A program made the position numbers and the translations under genes. From Oscillospiraceae bacterium (GTDB lineage Bacteria; Bacillota; Clostridia; Oscillospirales; Ruminococcaceae): a stretch of DNA of 64,000 bases. The notes beneath the pieces are model-generated. The model was not told where the DNA came from. It saw only the letters and a list, made by a program, of their open reading frames with translations, and did no database searches. The stretch lies in assembly GCA_024695445.1 (NCBI GenBank), contig JAILIG010000154.1, positions 1 to 64,000 of the forward strand. Reading direction: 5' to 3'. Positions 10,045 through 19,908 of the stretch are shown here, piece by piece (position 1 is the first letter of the stretch; every line of letters starts with the position of its first letter).

Positions 10045-11252
10045 GCACGTTTCGAAAGCTTTCTACGGCTGTCATCGTGCTGTTTTTGCTGGTGACTGCC
10101 GGACTGAATGTTTTTTTTCTCTGGCAGAAGAACCGCGAGGACGGTATTTACCGTGTCGAAGCGAAACGGCTTGCAGATGAGATTGCGGAGACCGGCAGCT
10201 GGGACTCTGCGAAATACCCACACATCACCGGCGTGTTTACCGGCGACGGCCTTTATCGCTCAGACCGGCCGTATGTGATCGTGGAGGCAGGCGGGCAGCT
10301 GTACCGTGCCGAATATACTGTTGAGAACAGCAGCCGCACCGCGATTGCGGTCAACTGTGTGATTCTGATACTGTTCCTGTTTGTGCTCGGACTGCTGTAT
10401 TACATCCGCAGGCATATTCTCTTGCCTTTCGGCCGGCTGAACAGCGTACCGCAGGAGCTCGCAAGAGGCAATCTCGCAGTTGAAATCCCCGAAGAAAAAA
10501 GCAGGTTCTTCGGGAGGTTCATGTGGGGCGTCAATCTTCTGCGCGAGAGCATAGAGGACAGCCGAAAGAAAGAGATTACGATGCAGCGCGATAAAAAGCT
10601 CCTGCTGCTCTCTCTTTCGCATGATATCAAAACGCCGCTCTCTGCAATCAAGCTGAATGCAAAGGCACTTGCAAAGGGGCTTTACAAGGACGAAGAAAAA
10701 CGCCGTGCCGCGGCGGAAAGCATTGACAGCCGCGCAGACGAGATTGAACATTTTGTCAGCGAGATATCGAAAGCCGCAAGCGATGATTTCATGCAGTTTG
10801 AGGTGCAGCGCGGCGAGGCCTTTCTGAGTCAGGTGATTGAGAAGCTCCATGCGCGGTATGCGCCGCAGGTTTCCGTTTCGGGTACGCTGTTTGAGATCGG
10901 TGAATACCATGACTGCCTGCTTTCCTGTGATCCGGACCGGCTCGGAGAGTGTCTGCAAAATCTGATTGAAAACGCGATCAAATACGGCGACGGCAAGCGC
11001 ATTGCACTTCACTTTGACAAAATGGACGGCTGTGAACTGATTACCGTCTCCAATACGGGCTGCACGCTGGACCGGAAAGAGCTGCCGGAAATATTCGAGA
11101 GCTTTCATCGCGGCAGCAATGCACGAAGTGTGCAGGGGAACGGTCTCGGACTGTTTATCTGCAAGCGTCTCATGTCGCTGATGGGCGGTGAGGTTTATGC
11201 TGATATTCAGGACGGGTGTTTTGCGGTTACGCTTGTTACCAGGCTTGCTTGA
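10041..11252 (+). CDS. Sensor histidine kinase
   Basis: SLSHDIKTPLSAIKLN H-box, NLIENAIKYGDG N-box; ATGA overlap with preceding regulator. Confidence 0.95.
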   Translation: MSTFRKLSTAVIVLFLLVTAGLNVFFLWQKNREDGIYRVEAKRLADEIAETGSWDSAKYPHITGVFTGDGLYRSDRPYVIVEAGGQLYRAEYTVENSSRTAIAVNCVILILFLFVLGLLYYIRRHILLPFGRLNSVPQELARGNLAVEIPEEKSRFFGRFMWGVNLLRESIEDSRKKEITMQRDKKLLLLSLSHDIKTPLSAIKLNAKALAKGLYKDEEKRRAAAESIDSRADEIEHFVSEISKAASDDFMQFEVQRGEAFLSQVIEKLHARYAPQVSVSGTLFEIGEYHDCLLSCDPDRLGECLQNLIENAIKYGDGKRIALHFDKMDGCELITVSNTGCTLDRKELPEIFESFHRGSNARSVQGNGLGLFICKRLMSLMGGEVYADIQDGCFAVTLVTRLA

Positions 11253-11269
11253 AGACCGCTTTTTTTCCG

Positions 11270-11307
11270 GCAGACGTGGAAAGATGCTTTTTCCCGTCTG
11301 CTTTTTT
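11270..11307 (+). terminator. Intrinsic terminator after histidine kinase
   Basis: GCAGACG...CGTCTGC stem followed by TTTTTT. Confidence 0.7.
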
Positions 11308-11338
11308 GCTCTCCGGATTAACAGAATTGCGCAAAAGC

Positions 11339-11367
11339 TTGATTATTTTGCCGTTTTATGGTATAAT
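11339..11367 (+). promoter_or_regulatory. Promoter of ABC exporter operon
   Basis: TTGATT-17 bp-TATAAT. Confidence 0.75.
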
Positions 11368-11402
11368 CACTAAAGCGATTCTAGTTCATCGGAGGTGTCA
11401 CA

Positions 11403-12299
11403 ATGGACGAATACATTTTAAGAACGCGTGAGCTGTCCAAGCGGTACGGGAAACATACTGTTGTGGATAAAATCTCGGTCAACATCCGGAAAGGTTCGAT
11501 TTACGGTCTGGTCGGGCGGAACGGCGCCGGCAAAACGACCTTTATGAAGATGATTTGCAATCTTGCAAATGCGACTTCCGGCAGCTTTGAGCTGGTTGGC
11601 ATCGGCCCGGATCAGATCGGAAATCTGATTGAAACACCGGGCTTTTACGATAAAATGAGCGCAGCCGACAATCTGCGCGCAAAGGCCAGGCTCTACGGTC
11701 GGGATGATCCCGCGCAGATTCAGGAGATTCTGCGGCTGGTCGGCCTGTCAAATGTCAAAAAAAAGCCGGCCGGAAAGTTTTCTCTCGGTATGCTGCAGCG
11801 CCTCGGCATCGGTCTTGCGCTGATCGGTAAGCCGCAGCTGCTGGTTCTGGACGAACCGATCAACGGCCTTGATCCGACCGGTGTTGCAGAAATCAGAGAG
11901 ATTCTGCATCGGCTGAACCGGGAGCAGGGGATTACCATTCTGATTTCCAGTCATATTCTGGGAGAGCTTTCAAAGCTTGCCACGGATTACGGTTTTATTG
12001 AAAAGGGTTCACTGCTCCGTGAGATTACAGGCGAACAGCTGCTTTCTGATTGTACGGAATCCGTGCGGCTGTCGGTCAATGACCGGGATGCTGCGTCTGC
12101 TTTGCTCGGTGGAATCGGGATTACCGGAATTACCTGCATGGAGTCCGGCGATCTCCAGCTGATGGGCTGCACAGACCGTACCGCAGAGATTACGGAACTT
12201 CTGGTTCAGAACGGAATCAAGGTTTACGAGATTGCAAAGCAGGGGATTGACCTGGAACAGTATTATCTGAATATGATCGGCGGACAGAAAGGGGTGTGA
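11403..12299 (+). CDS. ABC transporter ATP-binding protein (NatA/bacitracin-lantibiotic type)
   Basis: Walker A GRNGAGKTTF; FSLGMLQRLGIGLAL; LLVLDEPINGLDP. Confidence 0.93.
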   Translation: MDEYILRTRELSKRYGKHTVVDKISVNIRKGSIYGLVGRNGAGKTTFMKMICNLANATSGSFELVGIGPDQIGNLIETPGFYDKMSAADNLRAKARLYGRDDPAQIQEILRLVGLSNVKKKPAGKFSLGMLQRLGIGLALIGKPQLLVLDEPINGLDPTGVAEIREILHRLNREQGITILISSHILGELSKLATDYGFIEKGSLLREITGEQLLSDCTESVRLSVNDRDAASALLGGIGITGITCMESGDLQLMGCTDRTAEITELLVQNGIKVYEIAKQGIDLEQYYLNMIGGQKGV

Positions 12300-13051
12300 G
12301 TCTGATGCTTGGATTGCTTCGGTTTGATTTCTTTGCAATGCGAAAAAAGATGGCGACATTTGTCTGTCTGCTGCTTCCTGCGATTTGTGCTTTGTTGGTG
12401 ATTCTTGTCACATCGTATGCAGAGGGGAGACACGCCGGATTATCCTTTGTGGATGTGTTTATTTCCAATATGGAAATGATCCGGCTGAACTTTGCGATTT
12501 ATTTTGTGCTGCTGCTACATCATGACCGGAAGAAGGGGTATATCAAGAATGTCTCCGGCACACTGAAAAGAAAATACTTTTATATTCTGTCAAAAGCGAT
12601 TGTTCTGAGCATTTTTGTTCTGATTTCTTTTCTTCTGCTGGCGTTGACAGCATGGCTCGGCTGTCTGCTGGCATTCGGCAGTTGCGGTGCATTTGAAGCA
12701 TTTACTTTTTGGGTGTATTTCGGTGTGAATTATATCCTCATGATCGGCTCCATGTGCCTGCTGATGTTTGTCACGCTTCTGTTGCGAAATATTGCCGGCT
12801 CGATTACTTTTGCAGTGCTTTACATCGTTGGTCTGCTTCCGGAATTGATTTACGGTTTGCTGGAATTGCTGCTTGCCAAGATGGATATGGAGTTCAATTT
12901 TTTCAACATTTCGGTTTATCGTCAGATGAGAGCTCTGACGATAGGAATCAGCGGTCAGGAAGCGTGGAAAGCGGTCACGATCGCCGGTGTATATATTCTT
13001 CTGTTCGGACTGTTAAGCTGTGTTTTGTTCCATAAGCGGGACACGGTCTGA
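12296..13051 (+). CDS. ABC-2 type permease-like membrane protein
   Basis: Six hydrophobic segments, translationally coupled to ATPase. Confidence 0.8.
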   Translation: MSLMLGLLRFDFFAMRKKMATFVCLLLPAICALLVILVTSYAEGRHAGLSFVDVFISNMEMIRLNFAIYFVLLLHHDRKKGYIKNVSGTLKRKYFYILSKAIVLSIFVLISFLLLALTAWLGCLLAFGSCGAFEAFTFWVYFGVNYILMIGSMCLLMFVTLLLRNIAGSITFAVLYIVGLLPELIYGLLELLLAKMDMEFNFFNISVYRQMRALTIGISGQEAWKAVTIAGVYILLFGLLSCVLFHKRDTV

Positions 13052-13069
13052 TGTGTCCCGGTTCAAAAA

Positions 13070-13101
13070 GGAAAGCCCTCAGAGAAATCTGAGGGCTTTC
13101 C
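13070..13101. terminator. Bidirectional terminator between convergent genes
   Basis: GGAAAGCCCTCAGA-GAAA-TCTGAGGGCTTTCC. Confidence 0.8.
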
Positions 13102-13111
13102 GATATTATGT

Positions 13112-14221
13112 TTAACTTAAATGGGTAAAACCGGCCAGAATCTGAAGAATCGTGCCGAGGTCATCTGCTGTCAGCTTGTTCAGGGAATTCCCGTTGGAAT
13201 TCACCTCTGCATTGCGAAGTCCCTGTGTCGTGACCGAAACCGGATCTTCTGCAAGATAACGGGCCAGCAGAACCGCGTCAGCAACCTGTACCTTACCGTT
13301 GCAGTCCACATCACCGGGAATCTCGGAGTATTCTTCCGTGGTTTCCGTCAACTGTGTGCTTTCTGTCAGTGTGGTAGTGGTCGTCGTTGTGGTGGTTGTC
13401 GTTGTGGATTCGGTCGTCGTAGTTGTCGTTGTTGTCGTAGTGGTTGTCGTCGTGGTTTCCACGCTGGATTTCAGATACGACTCAATCGTCTCCGCCCAGA
13501 ATTTGCCCATTTTCTCGTAGCCGGTTCCGTTGGGGTGGAGACCGTCAAAGCCGAGATCTGCGGTACCGTTCAGGCAGCCGTGAACATCTGCAAATTCAAC
13601 ATTCTTGCCGGAGTTCTTGAAGTCGTCTGCCACCTGCTTCACGGTATTGTTATACCGTGTCACTCTTCCGTCCGTTCCGCCGTATGCAGTGAACTCAGGA
13701 ATCGAACCCATAAAGACCTTACCGCCGCTTGGCATATCATCCAGCATATAGTTCACAAGGTCTTTCAGGTCATTTGCGCAGTCGTTCATCGAACGGTTTG
13801 CAGTCATATCGTTTGTGCCGATAATCAGAAGAATAATATCAGGCTGAGCCTGCTTTACCGCGTTTTTCTCCTTCAGCTTATTGTAAAGGCTGCTGTCCTG
13901 TCCCCAGCTTGCAGGCTGCTTGATCTGGAAGCCGCTGTATCCTGCGTGGTTATCATCATAAGTCACATTTTTGCCGTTGTAATTGAAGCTTGCGTTGTTC
14001 TGTCCCTCAGGACCGACAAAGTCAATGTTTGTAAATCCTTTTTCCTTCAGGAAGTAGTCAAGGAACTTTCTGTATCCGCCCGTATCGCCATAACCGAAGG
14101 TGATAGAGTCACCGACCGGCATGATTTTGATTGTATCTGCCGCTACCGCGGGCTTTGCGAGGCCGGGCATCGTTGTAAATGCAAGAACAGCAGCTGTCAG
14201 TAAAGCTTTCCATTTTTTCAT
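13112..14221 (-). CDS. SGNH/GDSL esterase, CE3-like (acetylxylan esterase-like), poly-Thr linker, C-terminal dockerin
   Basis: Signal peptide; IMPVGDSITFGYGDTGGYR, HAGYSGFQI, IGTNDM, GLHPN; dockerin GDVDCNGKVQVADAVLLARYL. Confidence 0.87.
   Translation of the reverse strand: MKKWKALLTAAVLAFTTMPGLAKPAVAADTIKIMPVGDSITFGYGDTGGYRKFLDYFLKEKGFTNIDFVGPEGQNNASFNYNGKNVTYDDNHAGYSGFQIKQPASWGQDSSLYNKLKEKNAVKQAQPDIILLIIGTNDMTANRSMNDCANDLKDLVNYMLDDMPSGGKVFMGSIPEFTAYGGTDGRVTRYNNTVKQVADDFKNSGKNVEFADVHGCLNGTADLGFDGLHPNGTGYEKMGKFWAETIESYLKSSVETTTTTTTTTTTTTTTESTTTTTTTTTTTTLTESTQLTETTEEYSEIPGDVDCNGKVQVADAVLLARYLAEDPVSVTTQGLRNAEVNSNGNSLNKLTADDLGTILQILAGFTHLS
13369..13458 (-). repeat. Low-complexity ACN tract encoding two Thr homopolymer runs
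   Basis: Runs of about 15 and 12 Thr separated by ES; mixed Thr codons. Confidence 0.95.
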
Positions 14222-14383
14222 GTTTGTATCCTCCTAATAAATGATTAGAGATCATTCCGGTCATTCGGTTTCATACCTCTGGCAGTTTGCTTTCTTCTCT
14301 CCTTTCATTATAGAACCGGACCGCAGCGGTTTCAAGAGGGGCATTGCGGATTATTCCTTAAAAATTGCGGCGTTTATACTGCC

Positions 14384-14414
14384 GCAGCCGCTCTGCATGA
14401 CACAGAGCGGCTGC
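14384..14414. terminator. Hairpin downstream of GH95 gene
   Basis: GCAGCCGCTCTG-CATGACA-CAGAGCGGCTGC. Confidence 0.55.
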
Positions 14415-14421
14415 TTTTCTG

Positions 14422-17400
14422 TTATGCGTTGAGCAAAATCCGCTTCAGGAGTGCCATATCGACTGCATTGATGGAGCTGTCGCCGTTCAGATCGGCATAC
14501 GGTCCTTGCTTTGCTGTCAGAAACACGATTGCAAGCAGATGTTTTTGCATCATCACGAGGTCGGAGACGGAGACTGAACTGTCTCCGTTGATGTCCCCGC
14601 GCAGCTTTCCGGTCTTGAACCGGAAGCTGTCCAGATTCATCAGGAATCCGTCTTCACCCTCAAAGACCAGATACAGGGTGTGGACGCCGGCCGCATCCTT
14701 GACTGCGCATTCAAAGTCCCGGAATGTCTGCCAGCCCTCTGTCCCGGTAACAGTGCAGGAGCCGATTTCCTTGCCGTTTATACCGTCCAGCCGCAGCGAA
14801 ACGGTTCCGCCGTCGGTTTCGCTGCCAGCCCGGACTGAAAAACTGTCTGCACCGGCACCGAAATCTATATTTTTGAAGGCAATGTAATCACCGTTTTCGA
14901 TATATCCGACATCTGTCCCGCCTGTTTCCAGTGCTTCGGTCCGGATGCCGCTCTGCCGGTCAAAGCTCTCCGCCTCAATCAGGTCATATGCAGAGCGCGC
15001 CGGCTCCGGTTCATCAGAAATGCCCCAGAGTTCGATTTCGTTGACGAGCGTTTTGCCGTTGTCGTACTGTGACGGTTCCAGAATTTCCACTCTGACACAG
15101 TTTGCTTCGATTCTGTCCAGAACACCGCTCGCAATGTTCCTGGTATTGCCGGTTACCGTGACCGCATTTCCGAAGGTCTTGCCGTTGTCGGTGCTGAAGG
15201 AAAGACGGAATGCGCGGGCGTTGTCCTTGTAGTCTCCGCTGACGCCGGCAAACTTGATGTCCCAGCGGCAGAGTGTGAAGGTTTCATCGGCCTTTCGGTA
15301 CACTTCGCCGCTTTTCCGGTAGTTGAGGCTGATGTCGATAAAGCTGCTGCCGGTTGCGCTGTCCGGATCGGTCCATGCAGTTCCGTCGGAGCCGTCCACT
15401 GCATTCAGTGTTGTGAAGGGGGAAGTATCAGAAAAATGATCGGAAGAAGACTGCGCAAATTTCCCGCGTGCCACATTGCGGAGCGAATCGGCATCCGTGA
15501 TTTCCAGATCGCTGCTGAGAAGATAAGTCTTGCCTTTTTTCGTCGGGAAGCTGACCGTTGCGCCCTGATAGGAGACTGTGCAGAGATTCCCGTTTTTGGA
15601 ATAAATCTCCGCGGAGACCAGTGCGCCGTTTGCCCATTCCTGATTGACTGTGAAGCCGCCGCGAGCGCAGAGACCGTTCGCATGGCCGGTGTTCCACTGG
15701 GAAGGCAGCGCCGGAATCAGCTTGATTTCATCGTCATGGCTTTGGAGCAGCATTTCTGCGACGCCGGAGGTAAAGCCGAAGTTGCCGTCAATCTGGAACG
15801 GCGGGTGTGCATCCCAGAGATTGTCGTAGAGTCTGCCGTAGTTGTTGACAGGGGAGACCAGCAGCTTCACCAGATTATAGGCGTGTTCACCGTCCTCCAG
15901 TCTTGCCCAGCAGTTTAGCTTCCAGGCTTCCGACCAGCCGGTGCCGTCGTCGCCGCGGGCATTCAGGCTGACTGCTGCTGCTTCTGCAAACTGCGGGGTG
16001 TCGCCTTTGGAGATGATCTGTCCGGGGAACAGATCGTACATATGCGAAATGTGGCGGTTCTTCTCGTTTTTCGCATCCCAGTCATATGCCCATTCCTGCA
16101 CCTGTCCCCAGCTGCCGATCGTCACCGGTTTGATGAGGTTCAGACGGCTTTGCAGCTCGGATTCCAGTGTACTGTTGGCATTCAGAATCTGTGAGGCTTC
16201 GATCGTATCGGTAAACAGGGCGCGGGCCAGCGCATTGTCCATCGTGATGCCGTAAGCGCAGGCGGCACCCTGACCGCCGCTGCCGCCGGGTGTATTGACC
16301 TCCGGGGATGTAGACGGGAAGACCACGGAATATGTCTGTCCGTCGATTTTGGCATCGCGCATGATCGACTTGAGAAATACCGCGCTGCCCTCAATGACCG
16401 GATAAACTTCCTTTAAGTACGCTTCATCCTGATTGAACCGGTACGCATCATAGAGCATATCAGAAACCCATGCGGCACCGGTCGGCCACATACCCCATGA
16501 GCCGTCAATCGGGCCTGTGCGGTTCCAAAGGTCGGTGTTATGGTGCAAAACCCAGCCGTCTGAGACGCCGTAGACATCCTTTGCAGTTTGATTGCCTTGC
16601 TTCTGAAGTGCCTTTGCCTTGTTGACAAACGGCCGGAAGCACTCCTCCAGATTGGTCGTCAGCGCCGGCCAGTAGTTCATTTCGTAATTGATATTGGTCG
16701 TGTATTTGCATCCCCACGCCGGATCGCGGAACTTGTTCCAGATGCCCTGCAGGTTCATCGGCTCGGAATCGCGGGACGCACTGATCATCATATATCTTCC
16801 GTACTGAAACAGCACCTTGACGAGCTTTGGATCGTTGTCTCTGCCGAAATTGGCGATGCGCTGCGGAACCGGTGTGGAGCTGCTGGATGAAGAACCGCCT
16901 AAATCCACATCGACACGGCTGAAAAGCTCCTGATAATCTTCCAGATGTGCCTGATAGAGCATGTCGAAGGATTTTTTTGATGCAGCATTCAGATCTTTTG
17001 TGCAGTCGCCCTTTTCGTCGCCGTTACAGGTTGCATAGTCAACGAAATTAGTACGGACTGCCGTCAGAACTGTTACAGAGTCAGCTCCGGAGACCGAAAT
17101 GCGGTTCCCGGATACAGATACTGTTCCGCCTTCCGGAATGACCTTTGTTCTGGTAGAGAACCAGACCGCATACGGCATTCCGTATTCCGAATCGCCGTGT
17201 CCGTTCATTACGATGGTATCGCTGCCGTCCGATTCAATTGTGTACTGTCCGGTCAGAGAGCAGTCATACGACGCGGTCAGAGACACAGAACCGGTGCCGT
17301 CTGCGGAGATGTGTGTCACAAGCACCTGATCGGGGTGGCTGACAAAGCTCTCCCGCTTGTAGGTTTTTCCCTGATACTGATAGCTGCATCCGGCCACACC

Positions 17401-17916
17401 GGTATTCATATCCAGATAACGGTCGTATCCGGTGACGCCTTTGTGTCCGAGGTCGAGATTCAGCGTGCCGACGGACTGGTATTTGGCTTCGCCGCCGCCG
17501 ATCATGGAATTTCCGATTGTCCCGTCTGCGTCACGGTAATTGCCGGCAAGCATCTGCAGCCAGCAGCGCTCCATTGTTTCAGAGGAAACCTGTTTGTTGT
17601 TGTTGCCGGGGCCGCCGCTCCAGAAGGTCGCTTCATTGAGATCGAAGCGCTCCGTCGGGCAGTTTCCGTAAACCATTGCACCGATCCGGCCGTTGCCGAG
17701 CGGAAGTGCTTTGTAAAATGCCTCATCGTTGTCCCAGGCATTTCCGGTAAAATTTGTGCCGGCTTCCGAGCTGTAGTGCAGGATTAAATCCTGATCGGAA
17801 GCCGCACTGACAATTACGGCCGGTTCACGCAGGACGGACATCGGACTGCTGAACGCAGTCAGGGCGGTCAGTGCAGCACAAAGGCACGCACTGAGTGTGC
17901 GGGATCGCTTTTTCAT
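14422..17916 (-). CDS. GH95 family (alpha-L-fucosidase/galactosidase-like) with discoidin-like and CBM6-like modules and C-terminal dockerin
   Basis: ALPLGNGRIGAMVYGN, NEATFWSGGP, NLQGIWN, NINYEMNYWP, DGNFGFTSGVAEMLLQSH; AYDLIEAESFDRQSG CBM6-like; dockerin GDINGDSSVSVSDLVMMQKHLL. Confidence 0.92.
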   Translation of the reverse strand: MKKRSRTLSACLCAALTALTAFSSPMSVLREPAVIVSAASDQDLILHYSSEAGTNFTGNAWDNDEAFYKALPLGNGRIGAMVYGNCPTERFDLNEATFWSGGPGNNNKQVSSETMERCWLQMLAGNYRDADGTIGNSMIGGGEAKYQSVGTLNLDLGHKGVTGYDRYLDMNTGVAGCSYQYQGKTYKRESFVSHPDQVLVTHISADGTGSVSLTASYDCSLTGQYTIESDGSDTIVMNGHGDSEYGMPYAVWFSTRTKVIPEGGTVSVSGNRISVSGADSVTVLTAVRTNFVDYATCNGDEKGDCTKDLNAASKKSFDMLYQAHLEDYQELFSRVDVDLGGSSSSSSTPVPQRIANFGRDNDPKLVKVLFQYGRYMMISASRDSEPMNLQGIWNKFRDPAWGCKYTTNINYEMNYWPALTTNLEECFRPFVNKAKALQKQGNQTAKDVYGVSDGWVLHHNTDLWNRTGPIDGSWGMWPTGAAWVSDMLYDAYRFNQDEAYLKEVYPVIEGSAVFLKSIMRDAKIDGQTYSVVFPSTSPEVNTPGGSGGQGAACAYGITMDNALARALFTDTIEASQILNANSTLESELQSRLNLIKPVTIGSWGQVQEWAYDWDAKNEKNRHISHMYDLFPGQIISKGDTPQFAEAAAVSLNARGDDGTGWSEAWKLNCWARLEDGEHAYNLVKLLVSPVNNYGRLYDNLWDAHPPFQIDGNFGFTSGVAEMLLQSHDDEIKLIPALPSQWNTGHANGLCARGGFTVNQEWANGALVSAEIYSKNGNLCTVSYQGATVSFPTKKGKTYLLSSDLEITDADSLRNVARGKFAQSSSDHFSDTSPFTTLNAVDGSDGTAWTDPDSATGSSFIDISLNYRKSGEVYRKADETFTLCRWDIKFAGVSGDYKDNARAFRLSFSTDNGKTFGNAVTVTGNTRNIASGVLDRIEANCVRVEILEPSQYDNGKTLVNEIELWGISDEPEPARSAYDLIEAESFDRQSGIRTEALETGGTDVGYIENGDYIAFKNIDFGAGADSFSVRAGSETDGGTVSLRLDGINGKEIGSCTVTGTEGWQTFRDFECAVKDAAGVHTLYLVFEGEDGFLMNLDSFRFKTGKLRGDINGDSSVSVSDLVMMQKHLLAIVFLTAKQGPYADLNGDSSINAVDMALLKRILLNA

Positions 17917-18273
17917 TTCAATTACCCCCTAAGGTTGTACGCAGGATTTGGAATGCTTGTTTCGGATACGCTTCCCTTTCGTTCCGAAATCTGTATGTAC
18001 ATCTTTATTATAGCATATTCGATTTCGGCTGTCAATTCAATATCTTAAGGCTGAGTGTGTAATTTGAAGCAATATTTGAAGTTTTGCCGACCGGAAAGGC
18101 AATTTTCGGGAAGAACACGACGACGGTCTGACAGAAATCTGTGTGAAAAAGATTCGTTGTATCCATAAGATGTATGGCATAGCTCTGCGATGTGTCCGTA
18201 CAGGGGGCAAAGTTGTCTTCAGATTCCTTTTTTGCCGCAAAGTTCGGATTATGGTCAGAATCCCTGAAAATGC

Positions 18274-18302
18274 TTGATTTTTCGATTCGGTTATGATATA
18301 CT
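18274..18302 (+). promoter_or_regulatory. Promoter of beta-helix gene
   Basis: TTGATT-17 bp-TATACT. Confidence 0.65.
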
Positions 18303-18339
18303 GAAATCAGAATTTATCCAGGAACGGAGGAGTGCGGAT

Positions 18340-19887
18340 ATGAAACGGACCAGATCGATTTGCACAGGTCTTGCTGTGCTGCTCTGCGGCACGGCATTGT
18401 CAGCAATGCCGGCTGCTTCCGTGCAGACGACGCAGATTCCGGTCACGGATAGCGAGTCGCTGCTTGCCGCGTTATCATCTGTGTCAGCGGGCGATGAGAT
18501 CATACTGCGCGAGGGCATCTATGAAGCGCAGGGCAGCGGCTGGAGACCGTTTGCCGCACAGGCTGACGGGACCGAAGAAAAGCCGATCATTCTGCGCAGT
18601 GAAGATCCGGAGCATCCGGCAATGATCTGTGCGAAGTCTTTTTCTTCTCAGTGTGCGCTGTATGTTACCGGTTCTCACTGGGTAATCCGCGACCTGAAAA
18701 TCAGCACGGCCTGCAAGGGCATCTTTCTGGCAAAGTCGGAACACAGCGTCATTTCCAACTGCGAGGTGTTTGACATCGGGGACGAAGCCATCCACATCAT
18801 TGACGACAGCAGCTATAATCTGGTCGAAAACTGCCGGATTCACGACACCGGTCTGCTGAATCCGAAATACGGCGAGGGTGTTTATATCGGCAGTGCAATG
18901 AATGCGACCGAATACGGATTTCAATGTCATTACAATGTCGTGCGCGGCTGTCGGTTCGGCCCGAATGTTGCGGCAGATCATGTCGATATTAAGGAATACA
19001 CGATCGGGACGCTGGTCGAAAGCTGTATTTTTGACGGTACCGGAATGCAAGGGGAAAACGGCGGAAACAGCTTTGTGGAAATCAAAGGAAATCAGGCGGT
19101 TGTCCGCGGAAACACAGGCTGCCGGAACGGCTGTGAAAAGCAGCTGTACGGATTTGATCTGAGCGAGCAGCTCGAAGGCTGGGGCCAGAATAATCAGATC
19201 TATGACAATACCCTGTTTCTGGATACAACAGACTGCTATACTGTTAAGGGCTGGAACTGTGCGGCGGAAGTGTTCCGGAATACGGTCGATCCGCCGGAAT
19301 GCACAAGCTCCGGAAATAAAGTGCTTCAGATTAAAGAGATCCGGCTGCCCGGCGATGCCACCGAGGACGGTCATGTTGACGCGGATGATGCGATCTGTTT
19401 GCAGCATTATCTGCTCGGATTACCGGTCCTGCATATTTCGGGGAGGAACAGCGATCTGAACGCAGACGGCAGGCTGGATGCGCGTGATCTTGCACTGCTG
19501 AAGCGAATGCTGCTCTCCGGTGCCGGAATGCCTGCTGCGGAAAAGTCAGTATGCTTTGTCATGGAAGATGTCGGCAAATGGCGTGTTACAGACGGGCTCG
19601 GCGGCTGTGATGTTCGGTTTCTGGTGTCGGCAAAGCCCGGCGCAGCGGTGAAATTCGGCTGGGGTTACTGGGATGCCAATGCTGTCAATCCGGACACAGG
19701 AAAAAACGGCAAATGGATGCAGTATTCTGTTGATCCGATGACGGCGGATGAGAGCGGAATTCTTGAAATACCGGTTCATATGCCGGAAAACACGACGCGG
19801 CTTGCATTGGAAGTGTGGGACTGTTCAGACGATACAGGAAAATTGGATCCCGCAGAAGTGGTGCTACAGCAAGTGCTGACGCCATGA
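18340..19887 (+). CDS. Parallel beta-helix (pectate-lyase-like) protein with internal dockerin and C-terminal module of unknown function
   Basis: MKRTRSICTGLAVLLCG signal; GDEIILREGIYEAQ...NLVENCRIHDTG beta-helix repeats; dockerin-like DATEDGHVDADDAICLQHYLL...DLNADGRLDARDLALLKRMLL; about 120 aa follow. Confidence 0.8.
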   Translation: MKRTRSICTGLAVLLCGTALSAMPAASVQTTQIPVTDSESLLAALSSVSAGDEIILREGIYEAQGSGWRPFAAQADGTEEKPIILRSEDPEHPAMICAKSFSSQCALYVTGSHWVIRDLKISTACKGIFLAKSEHSVISNCEVFDIGDEAIHIIDDSSYNLVENCRIHDTGLLNPKYGEGVYIGSAMNATEYGFQCHYNVVRGCRFGPNVAADHVDIKEYTIGTLVESCIFDGTGMQGENGGNSFVEIKGNQAVVRGNTGCRNGCEKQLYGFDLSEQLEGWGQNNQIYDNTLFLDTTDCYTVKGWNCAAEVFRNTVDPPECTSSGNKVLQIKEIRLPGDATEDGHVDADDAICLQHYLLGLPVLHISGRNSDLNADGRLDARDLALLKRMLLSGAGMPAAEKSVCFVMEDVGKWRVTDGLGGCDVRFLVSAKPGAAVKFGWGYWDANAVNPDTGKNGKWMQYSVDPMTADESGILEIPVHMPENTTRLALEVWDCSDDTGKLDPAEVVLQQVLTP

Positions 19888-19908
19888 ACCAAAAGGAAAC
19901 GGCTTAAT

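Noticed and set aside
13299-13520. Poly-Val plus-strand ORF / possible tandem repeat array
   Set aside because: Antisense of the Thr-rich linker; no spacer structure, so not CRISPR.
13112-14221. 360-aa plus-strand ORF (13121-14203) opposite the CE3-like gene
   Set aside because: Cys-rich nonsense translation antisense to a clear SGNH-dockerin gene.
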